The notes beneath the pieces were generated by a model. The model did no database searches. It saw nothing but the letters and a program-made list of their open reading frames with translations, and had not been told where the DNA came from. The translations under genes were made by a program, and so were the position numbers. Below are positions 62,425 to 64,000 of a stretch of 64,000 bases of DNA, in pieces. Position 1 is the first letter of the stretch, and every line of letters begins with the position of its first letter. The stretch is taken from NCBI RefSeq assembly GCF_019656315.1, contig NZ_BPLU01000012.1, forward strand, positions 1-64,000, written 5' to 3'. Source of the stretch: Flavobacterium sp. UMI-01 (GTDB taxonomy: Bacteria; Bacteroidota; Bacteroidia; Flavobacteriales; Flavobacteriaceae).

Positions 62425-62432
62425 TACTTTTG
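62425..62432 (+). promoter_or_regulatory. -7 box (TACTTTTG) upstream of the ABC-F gene
   Basis: A perfect TAnnTTTG match 27 bases before the start codon. The same eight bases occur as the -7 box of the arginine cluster. No TTG at the usual distance was found. Confidence 0.5.
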
Positions 62433-62450
62433 CCGAAATTTTATAAATAA

Positions 62451-64000
<1,550 letters not shown>

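Overview
The window is chromosomal DNA of a member of the Bacteroidota, very probably a Flavobacterium (family Flavobacteriaceae). It is AT-rich. Promoters are of the TTG-N19-TAnnTTTG type (clearest at rpsA and pheT) and Shine-Dalgarno sequences are lacking. Two secreted proteins end in type A sorting domains of the type IX secretion system. There is a YtxJ-type bacillithiol protein, and arginine synthesis uses the N-acylornithine (ArgF') form of the carbamoyltransferase. The gene content is mostly core metabolism and housekeeping. No tRNA, rRNA, CRISPR array, intact transposase or prophage was recognised.

Layout. 0-7 kb: ammonium transporter, two type IX-secreted proteins, rpsA (ribosomal protein S1), a small membrane protein and a fasciclin protein. 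7-23 kb, almost all on the minus strand: pheT, a bestrophin channel, a PAP2 phosphatase, a zinc peptidase, a 1351-residue hybrid sensor kinase, a membrane protein, a nitroreductase, a PorV-like barrel protein, panB with an RluA-type pseudouridine synthase, a ribosome hibernation factor, a thioesterase and a DUF1398 protein. 23-30 kb: dnaK, corA, the pta-ackA acetate/acetyl-phosphate pair and msrB. 30.6-40 kb: a glycogen/alpha-glucan operon glgA-glgC-glgE-glgB, followed by a GH31 alpha-glucosidase and an M48 lipoprotein peptidase. 40.9-43.3 kb is the accessory region: a seven-copy 108-bp tandem array, the 3' end of a group II intron, a TIR-domain gene bounded by a 9-bp inverted repeat, and several palindromes. 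43.4-46.5 kb: clpB and ytxJ. 46.5-59.5 kb: a minus-strand arginine and proline biosynthesis cluster, in transcription order GNAT acyltransferase, argG, argC, argD, proA, proB, a GxxExxY gene, argF', argB, argE, argH. Its gaps are packed with dispersed repeats and hairpins. 59.6-62.3 kb: a lipoprotein, a probable outer-membrane barrel and a small protein, all without known function. 62.5 kb to the end: an ABC-F ATPase cut off by the window edge.

How the genes work together. The glycogen operon holds glucose activation (GlgC), elongation (GlgA), branching (GlgB) and a second elongation route from maltose-1-phosphate (GlgE), with an alpha-glucosidase directly behind. The arginine cluster codes for every step from glutamate to arginine if the GNAT protein acylates glutamate. 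ArgF' has serine at the position that separates acetyl- from succinyl-ornithine enzymes, so the pathway may run on N-succinyl intermediates. proB and proA supply the first two steps of proline synthesis.

The most unusual observations are the 108-bp array, whose copies alternate between two variants (a 216-bp higher-order repeat); the canonical sigma-54 promoter with TTGTCAG half-sites upstream of dnaK; the intron remnant abutting a boxed TIR cassette; the arginine-containing leader ORF before the arginine cluster; two copies of a structured dispersed element that resembles the Flavo-1 RNA; and an ABC-F protein with one intact and one decayed ATP site. All names come from reading the sequence and recalling families; no database search was possible.
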